A program made the position numbers and the translations under genes. A stretch of 64,000 bases of DNA from Pseudogemmobacter humi. GTDB taxonomy: Bacteria > Pseudomonadota > Alphaproteobacteria > Rhodobacterales > Rhodobacteraceae. Positions 42,356 to 49,795 of this stretch are shown here, piece after piece; positions within the stretch are counted from its first letter, which is position 1, and the number at the start of each line of letters is the position of its first letter. Location: assembly GCF_900609055.1 (NCBI RefSeq), contig NZ_UXAW01000134.1, forward strand, positions 58,450 to 122,449. Reading direction: 5' to 3'. The notes beneath the pieces were generated by a model, which ran no database searches, was not told the origin of the DNA, and saw nothing but the letters and a program-made list of their open reading frames with translations.

Positions 42356-42925
42356 ATGGCACATCCCTATCATCATGCCCTGTCCTCGGTGAAGAAATGG
42401 GGCGGCGTGGTCGAGGATTACACCGACCTGCACTCCTGGTTCGATGCCTCGAAGCTGATCCTTGCTGACTTCCGGCATCGTGCGCTGCGCCATCATGCCG
42501 AGGGCATCTTCCTCATGGAAACCGTATTCGGCAAGACGCTGACTCTTTCCTCGGGCCGGGTGATCCCGACCCGTTGGGTGGGCGAGCAGCATGTCCGTGA
42601 GGATCTCGGCCACATCCCGAGCTTCGCCGACTGGGCGCGCGCGATCCGCCCTGAACCCTGGATGGGCCGCACCCAGAAGATCGAGACCGAAGTGGAGCCG
42701 TTGCAGACTGCTCCGACCCGGACACCTGATCCATTTTATCCCCTTCTCGGCCTTTCCCCCGATGTCTCAGGGTTTACGGTACTTCGCGCCGCGGCTCGGG
42801 CCTTCCATCCCACTATCCGCAGGGATCCCGGTCTCAGGCTCGCCCGGCGGCGGTTCTACCGCCAGATGCTGGCCGCCCATGCGACTGCAGCGCCGCAAGG
42901 CTCTCCCACGTCCCCGGGCACCTGA
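42356..42925 (+). CDS. DUF6915 family protein
   Basis: A 189-residue protein starting MAHPYHHALSSVKKWGG. The first 100 residues, rich in His and Trp (DFRHRALRHHAEGIFLMET; RWVGEQHVREDLGHIPSFADW), match the DUF6915 family as I recall it. HRALRHHAEG resembles a metal-binding His cluster. The C-terminal part (FYPLLGLSPDVSG onward) is less typical. It follows the DUF6878 gene in one operon. Function unknown. Confidence 0.72.
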   Translation: MAHPYHHALSSVKKWGGVVEDYTDLHSWFDASKLILADFRHRALRHHAEGIFLMETVFGKTLTLSSGRVIPTRWVGEQHVREDLGHIPSFADWARAIRPEPWMGRTQKIETEVEPLQTAPTRTPDPFYPLLGLSPDVSGFTVLRAAARAFHPTIRRDPGLRLARRRFYRQMLAAHATAAPQGSPTSPGT

Positions 42926-42954
42926 CCCTTTCCTTCAGTCCAATCCCGACCAGA

Positions 42955-42976
42955 CCCGGCCTCGCGCCGGGCTTTC
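42955..42976 (+). terminator. Weak terminator or attenuator before 42999
   Basis: CCCGGC (42955-42960) and GCCGGG (42966-42971) form a 6-bp stem with loop CTCGC, followed by CTTTCC. It lies between the DUF6915 gene and the next gene, which has its own GGAG. Confidence 0.5.
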
Positions 42977-42998
42977 CATTTCTGACAAGGAGCCTGTC

Positions 42999-43436
42999 AT
43001 GGCCGACTATTTCACCCATTTCTCCTGCCTGCTTGATGCGGGCTCGCCTGAGAATGCCGCCAAGGCGATGGCGCTGTTCCACCGCTTGCGCGCTGAAGAG
43101 GCGGACGCCGATGAGCCTGCATTCAACGGCTTCGATCTCGTCCAGCAGGACGGACCGGGCGGCGCGCAGCTTTGGATCCATGATGATGATCAGGGCGATG
43201 TTGAGGGCGTCATCAATTTCGTGCTTCGTCTCGCCGAAGAGCTGAACCTTTCCGGCCTCTGGGGCTTCGACTTCGCTCACACCTGCTCTCGCCCCAGGGT
43301 CGAGGCTTTCGGTGGCGGGGCGCATGTCATCGATCTCGGGGCCCGCAAGAGCCTCGGCTGGATCAGTACGCATGAATGGCTGACCGCCGCTCTGAATGGC
43401 GAGGACATCGACGCCGTGGAGGCGGTCGCAGGATGA
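42999..43436 (+). CDS. Hypothetical plasmid-type protein
   Basis: A 145-residue acidic protein starting MADYFTHFSCLLDAGSPENA. It has the motifs LWIHDDDQGDVEGVINFVLRLAEEL and DLGARKSLGWISTHEWL. Annotations of such proteins vary; I do not recognise a defined family. The stop overlaps the next start (ATGA), so it is coupled to the DUF7007 gene. AAGGAG precedes the ATG. Confidence 0.7.
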   Translation: MADYFTHFSCLLDAGSPENAAKAMALFHRLRAEEADADEPAFNGFDLVQQDGPGGAQLWIHDDDQGDVEGVINFVLRLAEELNLSGLWGFDFAHTCSRPRVEAFGGGAHVIDLGARKSLGWISTHEWLTAALNGEDIDAVEAVAG

Positions 43437-44290
43437 ACACCACGGTTCCGATCATACCCGCCTCTCCCTCCCGGTTTCTGCCCGTCGTCGAGTTTGGTCG
43501 CAGCGACGATGACCTGCTGGTCGCGCGCGTCGGCGACACCGCCTTTGCTATGGTGCCGACCCGGGCGGGACGGCATTTCCTGGCGACGGGCTGGCGGCTT
43601 TCTCGCCCGCTCGACACTTGGCGGCGCGATGACTTCTATGGCCATTCCGGTGATGTGGCCGACGAGGCCGCTTTCCGGGCGCTGGTTACGGAGAACGCAG
43701 AACACCAGCGTGAACGCGCGGCACTCAGGCGCCGTGAAATCGCCTCCCGGGCGCATACGCCCTGGGGCGCGTCTCAGGGCGCGATGACCTATGGTGAAGG
43801 TGTGCTCTGCCATTCCACCGCCGGGCATGGCGGATTCCAGCTTGCGCCAGAGCAGAATGCCCGTGTGCATCCGCTGCTGCGTTCCTCCTCCGGGTTCTAC
43901 GAGGAGGACGCTGAATGGGCGGCGGTCGCGCAGGCTTTGCCGGAACTGTGTACAGCCTATGAACGCCGCCTGTCCGATGAGACACTGCGCAATCACTGGC
44001 CGGAAGCCTGGGAGGCCATTCATGGCTGCGCCCTTCAGCCCGGCGAATCCCGGGAGCGGGATCGCCAGGCCTTCGAGCGTCAACATGCCGGGGACTGGAT
44101 CGTGATCTCGGCGGTCAGTTCGGATCGTTTTCCGGGTTTCGTGGAAACGACGGCTACGCCGGGAGCGAAGCGTGGCCCGGGCGTCGAGTGCCGCCGCTTC
44201 CTCATTCCGTCAGTCGAGTATGAACCGGGTCAGTTCGGGTTCGTGGTCGATCCCGCACGGCATCAAGATCTGGTCGATGGAACTGGTTGA
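43433..44290 (+). CDS. DUF7007 family protein
   Basis: A 285-residue protein starting MNTTVPIIPASPSRFL. The middle part TPWGASQGAMTYGEGVLCHSTAGHGGF, followed by a segment with GFYEEDAEWAAVAQALPE, matches the DUF7007 family. The THG/HGGF part and the EED motif look like a conserved active or binding site. Its start overlaps the upstream stop by four bases. The family is found on mobile elements of Rhodobacterales and Rhizobiales; its role is unknown. Confidence 0.75.
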   Translation: MNTTVPIIPASPSRFLPVVEFGRSDDDLLVARVGDTAFAMVPTRAGRHFLATGWRLSRPLDTWRRDDFYGHSGDVADEAAFRALVTENAEHQRERAALRRREIASRAHTPWGASQGAMTYGEGVLCHSTAGHGGFQLAPEQNARVHPLLRSSSGFYEEDAEWAAVAQALPELCTAYERRLSDETLRNHWPEAWEAIHGCALQPGESRERDRQAFERQHAGDWIVISAVSSDRFPGFVETTATPGAKRGPGVECRRFLIPSVEYEPGQFGFVVDPARHQDLVDGTG

Positions 44291-44330
44291 CCAGCCATGC
44301 CGACAATCTCGGCTGCGCGTGTCTGGCGCG

Positions 44331-44418
44331 CGGCCGAGAGGGAGAGGTGGGGTCGGGCCAAAGCGACGGGTCATGAGGTGGGAGAGAGGCTTCCGCTGCC
44401 CGTCGTGGAGACACCGCG
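44331..44418 (+). promoter_or_regulatory. Class I structured leader before the 44419 gene
   Basis: GAGAGGGAGAGGTGGGG, then GACGGG at 44365-44370, inner hairpin GGGAGAGAGGCTTCC at about 44380-44394, CCCGTC at 44399-44404, and GGAG before the ATG. It has the same order of elements as the leaders before DUF932 copy 2 and both ParB genes, with a different intervening sequence. Confidence 0.6.
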
Positions 44419-44982
44419 ATGACCTATTCAGGTTCCACTGAAGGGTTCCTGTCCGCCGGGCGGGTGCTGATCAGCCAGACCCTTGCGCAGCTTCGACTGG
44501 CGCCGCGCACTCCTCTGACCATCACCTGTTCCGGTGAGGCGCGCTATCTCGATCCGGATCTCGAGCAGTGGGCGTTCGAGCGCAGCGTTTGCCTCGGCGC
44601 CTGTGACAGCCTCGTGGACGCGATGATGCTGGTGTCAACGCGCCTTGGAAGTGGCGACATTGCCTGTGGCGATGATCCCGCGCTCGGCTTCACGCCACAG
44701 CTGATCGCGGTGGTTGATGCCGATCAGGGGCTGGTGCTGGCTGGCGAGGTTGCAAATGGTGGCGTGACCTGGCTTCAACCCGTCCGAAGCGATGCAGAAG
44801 CGCGGGCGGTGGTCAGCCTGGCCTGCAGCCAGCGGGCTGAAGCGCAGCATCTTGCGGATCTCGGCAGACATGCCGAAGCCAACCGTCTGCGCAGGCAGGC
44901 GGCCGCGACCGAGGGGCGCCTGGTCGATCCGTTCTGGCGCGATGCCGCGCAGCTTGTGCTTCTGCAGCGGAGGGCCGCGTGA
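44419..44982 (+). CDS. Hypothetical plasmid-type protein
   Basis: A 187-residue protein starting MTYSGSTEGFLSAGRVLI. It contains a mixed alpha/beta middle (LIAVVDADQGLVLAGEVANGGVTWLQPV) and a C-terminal helix with QRAEAQHLADLGRHAEANRLRR. I recognise no family. The class I leader and the TGATG overlap with the following gene show that it is expressed as an operon with 44982. Confidence 0.65.
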   Translation: MTYSGSTEGFLSAGRVLISQTLAQLRLAPRTPLTITCSGEARYLDPDLEQWAFERSVCLGACDSLVDAMMLVSTRLGSGDIACGDDPALGFTPQLIAVVDADQGLVLAGEVANGGVTWLQPVRSDAEARAVVSLACSQRAEAQHLADLGRHAEANRLRRQAAATEGRLVDPFWRDAAQLVLLQRRAA

Positions 44983-45623
44983 TGCCGACGATCATCGAGA
45001 TCACGGTCTATCGCTTTGACGAGCTGCCGGATGCCGGGAAAGACAAAGCCCGGGCCTGGTACCGTGAGGGCGCCTTTGATCACGACTGGTATGATGCCGT
45101 CTACGAGGACTTCCAGCGCATTGCGGAAATCCTCGGAATCCGTCTGCGGACCCGGACATCCCGGCTGATGGGCGGCGGGATCAGCGAAAGCCCCTGCATC
45201 TGGTTCACCGGGTTCTGGTCACAGGGGGACGGGGCAGCGTGGGAGGGCACCTATTCCTTTAGCAAAGGCTCTGCCTCAGCCATTCGCTCCTATGCGCCAA
45301 AGGACCGGGAGCTGCATCGGATTGCAGATGCGCTCCTCGCGATCCAGCGCAGGAACTTATACCAGTTGCAGGCGGACGTCCGCCATCGCGGCAACACCTA
45401 TCATGCCTTCACCATGGACATTGACGTCACCCGCGAAAGCCCGGTTGGGCAGGACATGACCGAAGATGCCGAGAGCACTGTCACCGACCTGCTGCGCGAT
45501 CTTGCCCGTTGGCTCTACCGACAGCTCGAGCAGGAATACGACTATCTGTCTTCCGATGCTGCCGTCGATGAGGCAGTGCTCGCTAATGGCTACACGTTCA
45601 CGGAAAGCGGGCGGAGGGCCTGA
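44982..45623 (+). CDS. Hypothetical plasmid-type protein (antitoxin-like annotation in relatives)
   Basis: A 213-residue protein starting MPTIIEITVYRFDELPDAGK. Relatives on plasmids are sometimes annotated as antitoxin of a stability system, but no toxin partner is evident, so I regard that as unproven. The N-terminal part has DHDWYDAVYEDFQRIAEILGI, and the middle CIWFTGFWSQGDGAAWEGTY is strongly conserved in character. The ATG overlaps the upstream stop (TGATG), so a further upstream GTG is not needed. Confidence 0.68.
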   Translation: MPTIIEITVYRFDELPDAGKDKARAWYREGAFDHDWYDAVYEDFQRIAEILGIRLRTRTSRLMGGGISESPCIWFTGFWSQGDGAAWEGTYSFSKGSASAIRSYAPKDRELHRIADALLAIQRRNLYQLQADVRHRGNTYHAFTMDIDVTRESPVGQDMTEDAESTVTDLLRDLARWLYRQLEQEYDYLSSDAAVDEAVLANGYTFTESGRRA

Positions 45624-45656
45624 TCAACCGGATTCCGGCCGAGCCGCGATTCAGGC

Positions 45657-45947
45657 TCAGCGATTGCTGTCGATCCACCGGGACAGCAATTGCCGGTCGC
45701 GGAAGCATTCATCCGGGATGGCCCGTCGCCGAAGCCGCGCGAGCCTTTCGGCAAAGGCGACCTGCTTGGAGGTGGGTTGGCCATCGTCCAGAGGTTTCAG
45801 CCGCGACTGCGCCTCGATCCAGGTGCTGAGACTGCGGCGATCCTGTTGGACCTCCCAGGGCAGGAGGGTCTTGTTCCGGAGGGCGAGCGAGCGGGCATAG
45901 GCGATCTGGCGCGGTGTCACCGCCAAGGCATCAGGGACAGCTTCCAT
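45657..45947 (-). CDS. Protein of two tandem repeats (topoisomerase/primase C-terminal-like)
   Basis: A 96-residue basic protein made of two copies of a 40-residue unit: TPRQIAYARSLALRNKTLLP followed by RRSLSTWIEAQ, then TSKQVAFAERLARLRRRAIP followed by DRQLLSRWIDSN. The unit, with its TxxQxxxAxxLA core and W-I-D/E end, resembles small helical modules attached to plasmid topoisomerases and primases. It may bind single-stranded DNA. It lies on the minus strand between two plus-strand operons. Confidence 0.6.
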   Translation of the reverse strand: MEAVPDALAVTPRQIAYARSLALRNKTLLPWEVQQDRRSLSTWIEAQSRLKPLDDGQPTSKQVAFAERLARLRRRAIPDECFRDRQLLSRWIDSNR

Positions 45948-46012
45948 CGTGGATCTCCCTTGCTGGGTTGAGTCTGAATGTAGAACATATGGCGAACAAA
46001 ATCAACCGGCGC

Positions 46013-46111
46013 CGGGGAGAGGCAGAGCGGGGCGGGAACTCAGCGAGCCGGGCGGCAGACAAGAGAGCGCCGCAGGGCTCGAGGTTTTCCCTTTCTGAGG
46101 AGTTCGATCCC
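46013..46111 (+). promoter_or_regulatory. Class II leader before the ArdB-type gene
   Basis: GGGGAGAGG, a GC-rich middle (GGGGCGGGAACTC then AGCCGGGCGG), AAGAGAGCGCCG at 46070-46081 and GAGGAG before the ATG. It matches the order of elements in the leaders at 41760 and 52262, though the first hairpin is weaker here. Confidence 0.4.
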
Positions 46112-46522
46112 ATGAGCACTTTGACGTCTGTTGCGCGGGTGGCCGAAGAGCGCCGCCCCACCTTTTTACCTGAGCTGTTCGGCCCGACCCGGATGCTGGT
46201 TGCCGAGAACATGGTCTATGCCATGATGGATAGCCTCAGCCCGCTAGACTACGCTGGAGGCCATTGGGACTTCTATGAGCAGGGCGGGCGGCCGCTCTTC
46301 ATGGTCCCTACCTCCAAAGCGCGCTACCGCACGGCCTGCAGCGGCAATGGCTGGCAGGGTGAGGTCTCGGCCGAAGCGGCGGGAATTATCGCAACCCTGT
46401 TCGCCTTCTCGCACCTCTCATTCCACCATGCCGCTGATCAACTGGTCGAGGGCTACGCGCGGCTCTATGAATTTGCGGGCGATCATCCCGAGGCTGCAGA
46501 GATTTTCCAGGCCATCGACTGA
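46112..46522 (+). CDS. ArdB/KlcA-family antirestriction protein
   Basis: A 136-residue protein starting MSTLTSVARVAEERRPTFLP. The LPELFGPTRMLVAENMVYAMMDSLSPLDYAGGHWDFYE segment and the following GGRPLFMVPT match ArdB/KlcA proteins, including the conserved YxGGxWxFY box. ArdB blocks type I restriction without mimicking DNA, and is used by incoming plasmids. ATG 46112 is chosen by homology and GAGGAG. It has a class II leader, like the helicase/methyltransferase gene. Confidence 0.85.
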   Translation: MSTLTSVARVAEERRPTFLPELFGPTRMLVAENMVYAMMDSLSPLDYAGGHWDFYEQGGRPLFMVPTSKARYRTACSGNGWQGEVSAEAAGIIATLFAFSHLSFHHAADQLVEGYARLYEFAGDHPEAAEIFQAID

Positions 46523-46754
46523 GCGCTTTCCGTATATTGCGGGCATGAACCCTATGCACCCTTCGACGCTTGCGTCGGAGGGTATTTCTCTTTGGCTGGC
46601 ACCTGTCGCTCTCACTCAAGGCTTCTGCTGACCCTCAGGCATCGTCTGCTCTGTCATGATTTGGTTCTGATCACTTGCGCTAAGATGACCTCTGGTCAGC
46701 CCGGCCTTTCGACCTTGGACATCGGTTGGCGTTTTCCCCCGGTCGTTTGGGTGT

Positions 46755-47315
46755 GCATGGATCAGTTTTCCCTCATTCCGGCCTCTTTGATCGTAGGTTC
46801 CGTGGATCGGTGGCACGCTCTGATCGCGCTTCCTGCCCTGTCCCTCGTCCCGATCGAGCGCTTGGGCGGCAGGTGCCGATCCGGCGTCCCGGCCGTATCC
46901 AATCTGGTGCGTTGCCTTGCCCGTGGCGGCAGGTTTGTCGGGGAAGGGCGCGCACTGGCCTGTTTGCAGCCTGGGTGGTCATCGCCGGTGGTTGCCTGTT
47001 GGGTCTTCCTGCCGGTTCCTTCAGGATCGCCGCTGTCTCCTGTCTCTCTGGGGGTGACGGGACCGCTCGCATGCGTCCTCTGTGATGGGCTGATCTGGCC
47101 GAAGACCAGCGCGCGGGAGCGCGCCTCGACGGTTCGGCGCAACAGCGTCGTGGGACTTTCTTCCTCTAGGCTTCGCCCATTCCTCGCGCGGCAAGAAAGC
47201 CCTGCCTGTGCTGTCAGGGTCCCGGAGGGACTGCGCCGGCCGTCGTCCCCGGCCTGTCGATCGCCATCGAGGCCGCAATGGAGCGGGCCCGAACACGAGA
47301 GAATGGAGACAGACA
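46755..47315 (+). repeat. Conserved non-coding block before DUF736, copy 2
   Basis: A 561-bp stretch matching 38962-39531 and 63327-63898. The hairpin at 47109-47124 reads GCGCGC-GGGA-GCGCGC, with the loop two bases longer than in copy 1. The second hairpin is replaced by a shorter GGC-ttc-GCC near 47169. The last 130 bases up to the ATG are almost the same in all copies. A further 230 bases between the ArdB gene and this block contain no supported gene. Confidence 0.7.
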
Positions 47316-47639
47316 ATGGCGACCATCGGCACCTTCAAGAAGACCGGCAACGAATACACCGGCGAAATCGTCACCCTGAGCGTTCAGGCCAAGGGCGTGC
47401 GCATCGTCCCCGACCTGAAAGCCACTGGCGACAAGGCCCCGACGCACCGGATCCTGGTGGGCCGCGCGGAGATCGGCGCCGCCTGGTCGAAGCGCTCGAA
47501 CGAGGGCCGGGACTATCTGGGCCTGAAGCTGGACGATCCGAGCTTCTCGCACCCGATCTACGCCAACCTCTTCGATGACGAGGACGGCGAGGGCTACAGC
47601 CTGATCTGGTCGCGCCCCAACGGCAACCGGGGGGACTGA
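47316..47639 (+). CDS. DUF736 protein, copy 2
   Basis: A 107-residue DUF736 protein differing from copy 1 by about eight residues (LKATGDKAPTHRIL; FSHPIYANL; GYSLIWSRPNGNRGD). Small plasmid protein of unknown function. GGAGA precedes the ATG, and the 570-bp type block lies upstream. The pattern of mostly synonymous changes shows that both copies are under selection. Confidence 0.92.
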   Translation: MATIGTFKKTGNEYTGEIVTLSVQAKGVRIVPDLKATGDKAPTHRILVGRAEIGAAWSKRSNEGRDYLGLKLDDPSFSHPIYANLFDDEDGEGYSLIWSRPNGNRGD

Positions 47640-47650
47640 TCCCCCCACAA

Positions 47651-47676
47651 GGCCCCGGTCGAAAGGCCGGGGCCTT
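47651..47676 (+). terminator. Terminator after DUF736 copy 2
   Basis: GGCCCCGG (47651-47658) and CCGGGGCC (47667-47674) with a GAAA-containing loop, followed by TT. Same structure as after copy 1. Confidence 0.7.
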
Positions 47677-47759
47677 CACAATTTCTCGCCTTGGTAGGCT
47701 GCTTTGCGGGACAAAGCTGCCCTTTGCAGTAGCAGCAACAAAGTCAGCCGACTCGCAAC

Positions 47760-49010
47760 CTAATGATCAGCCCGGGGCGGAAGCCCGAGCGTAACACTTG
47801 CGATGCCGTCCCGATGGGCCTTCGTGACAGTGATACCCATGGCCGTCGTCAACTGATCAACGATCGTCAGTCCAAGACCCATTCCCGCCGATCCCGTTCG
47901 CTTTGTGAAGGGAAGATCATGGAAGGCCCCGCCCTCTGCCGGATTGCGGATGACCAGCTGACCGGGGCGCAGCCGGATCAGCACTGGGCCGCTGCCGTGC
48001 TCCAGCGCATTTTCCAGCAGGTTGCGCAGGACGATGGCCAGGGCATCGGGATCGGCGGCCACATTCATCTGCTCGATGTCACCATCGTCGAAACGGATGG
48101 GGTGCGGCGCGCGAAATCCGGCCTCCTGCACCAGAAGGCGGATGATCTGAACGAGGTCCGAAGCCTCCCGACCAAGTCCCAGGCCGGCCTCGGACCGGGA
48201 CAGTTGCAACAGACGCTCCACCCGGCGCGTCAGGCTGTCGAGAAGCGGCAGGGCCGCGCGCGCCGCCTCGTCGCGCGACAGATCAAGCTGCGCCCTGATC
48301 GCGGCCACTGGCGTGCGCAATTCATGCGAGGCATTGGCGATGAAATGCCGCTCGGCGCGGCGCAGATTGCCGATCCCGGTGATATAGCCGTTCAGCCCCT
48401 GGGCCAGCGGCTGCAATTCACGCGGCAGGCCAGATCGCTCCAGCGGGGTCAAATCCTGTGGATCGCGCTGGCGCAGGCTGTCACTTAAAGCGTCAAGCGG
48501 CGCAAAGCCGCGCCGGAAGCTGACACCCAGCCCCCAGATCAGCAGCGCCCCCATCGGCAGGATCAGGATCAGAAAGGCCGAGGCCGCCTCGAACATCTCT
48601 TCCCGGCGCCAGCTGTCTTTATGCGCCGCCTCGATCACCGTGCCCTCGGCTGTGCGGCGCAGGATGCGCCATCCGGCGACATGATGGAACCCATCCGCCG
48701 TCAGCCCGGGCCAGGGGGCATCGGGTTCCGGAGCGCCTTGGGGCAGGATGCGCAGCACCCTTTCGCCATTCCCCGGATCAATGCCAACTGCACGTGAAAT
48801 GGCCGGGCCGGGCGTCGCATCAAGGTAGAGCACTGTGGTTTCGGCCAGCGACTGCAGCTCCTCGTCCAGCATTTCATTGATTTCATGGTCAAGAAACAGC
48901 GTCGCGAGCCCGATTGTCACCGCCCAGCTTGCCATGACCAGCAAAAGCACCCGCCGCGACAGGCGACGGCGGATCGACCAGTCCCCGCCCCGGGCGCGCG
49001 CCGGTCTCAT
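47760..49010 (-). CDS. PmrB/QseC-like sensor histidine kinase
   Basis: A 416-residue membrane kinase. Two membrane helices (LLLVMASWAVTIGLATLF and ASAFLILILPMGALLIWGLGV) flank a periplasmic domain of about 100 residues, followed by a HAMP-like region, the dimerisation box ERHFIANASHELRTPVAAIRAQ and an ATPase domain (NLLENALEHGSG, then GSAGMGLGLTIVDQL). Such kinases with this regulator type control lipid A modification. Its start overlaps the regulator stop (ATGA). The pair is divergent from eptA, so this is probably the regulator of eptA-dgkA. Confidence 0.87.
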   Translation of the reverse strand: MRPARARGGDWSIRRRLSRRVLLLVMASWAVTIGLATLFLDHEINEMLDEELQSLAETTVLYLDATPGPAISRAVGIDPGNGERVLRILPQGAPEPDAPWPGLTADGFHHVAGWRILRRTAEGTVIEAAHKDSWRREEMFEAASAFLILILPMGALLIWGLGVSFRRGFAPLDALSDSLRQRDPQDLTPLERSGLPRELQPLAQGLNGYITGIGNLRRAERHFIANASHELRTPVAAIRAQLDLSRDEAARAALPLLDSLTRRVERLLQLSRSEAGLGLGREASDLVQIIRLLVQEAGFRAPHPIRFDDGDIEQMNVAADPDALAIVLRNLLENALEHGSGPVLIRLRPGQLVIRNPAEGGAFHDLPFTKRTGSAGMGLGLTIVDQLTTAMGITVTKAHRDGIASVTLGLPPRADH

Positions 49011-49660
49011 TTCAGCACATAGCCCAAGCCGCGCCGCGTCTCGATCAGACCCTGTCCGATCTTCTGGCGCAGCCGCGAGATATAGACCTCGACCGCATTG
49101 CCCTCGATCTGTGCGTCAAAGGCGTAAAGCGCCTCTTCCAGCGCGGGTTTGGCCAGAACCCGGCCCCGCGCGCCAAGAAAGGCATCGAACAGCGCCCATT
49201 CGCGGGAGGTCAGCCTGATCTCCTCTCCGCCCTGCCAGACGCGGGCGGCATTGCGGTCCACCTCCAGCCCGGCGAAGCTTATGCGGGCCTGGGGCTGCCC
49301 CTGGCCGCGCCTTGCATGGGCGCGGATGCGGGCGGCCAGCTCTTGCAGATCATAGGGTTTGACCACGTAATCATCGGCCCCCGCATCCAGCCCCGCGATA
49401 CGGTCGCGGATCTGGTCATAGGCCGTGGCCACGATCACCGGCACCCGGTCGCCCCGCGCCCGGGCTGCGCGCAAGACAGCCAGGCCAGAGCCGTCAGGCA
49501 GGCCAAGATCGAGAATGACACAGGCATATTCGCCAGTCAGCAGCGCGGCATCGGCCCCCGCGGCATCGGCCACATGATCCACCGCATGCCCCTCGCTGCG
49601 CAAAAAGCGCAGCACAGCATCGGCCAGATCGGGCATGTCTTCGACCAGAAGAAGGCGCAT
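49007..49660 (-). CDS. PmrA/QseB-like OmpR-family response regulator
   Basis: A 217-residue regulator with a receiver domain (LLLVEDMPDLADAV; phospho-acceptor Asp in VILDLGLPDGSG; Lys in DYVVKPYD) and a C-terminal winged helix (LTSREWALFDAFLGARGRVLAKPALEEALY, then VEVYISRLRQKIG). It is the first gene of the pair and is divergent from eptA across 135 bases. Likely activator of eptA-dgkA. Confidence 0.88.
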   Translation of the reverse strand: MRLLLVEDMPDLADAVLRFLRSEGHAVDHVADAAGADAALLTGEYACVILDLGLPDGSGLAVLRAARARGDRVPVIVATAYDQIRDRIAGLDAGADDYVVKPYDLQELAARIRAHARRGQGQPQARISFAGLEVDRNAARVWQGGEEIRLTSREWALFDAFLGARGRVLAKPALEEALYAFDAQIEGNAVEVYISRLRQKIGQGLIETRRGLGYVLK

Positions 49661-49795
49661 GCGCCCTTATATCCCGCGCCATGAGGCAAGGCGAGAAAAT
49701 TGCAGGTCCGGCTCTGACTGTAAGCCAGGCGCAAGCCTCGGCAGGCAGAACCCCGACAGCGGCACCGCGCCGGGGTTTCAGAAAAGACAGGCATT

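Noticed and set aside
46762..47316. Antisense open frames inside the blocks before DUF736
   Set aside because: The frame is interrupted in copy 1 by a two-base indel in a hairpin loop, and composition is that of GC-rich non-coding DNA.
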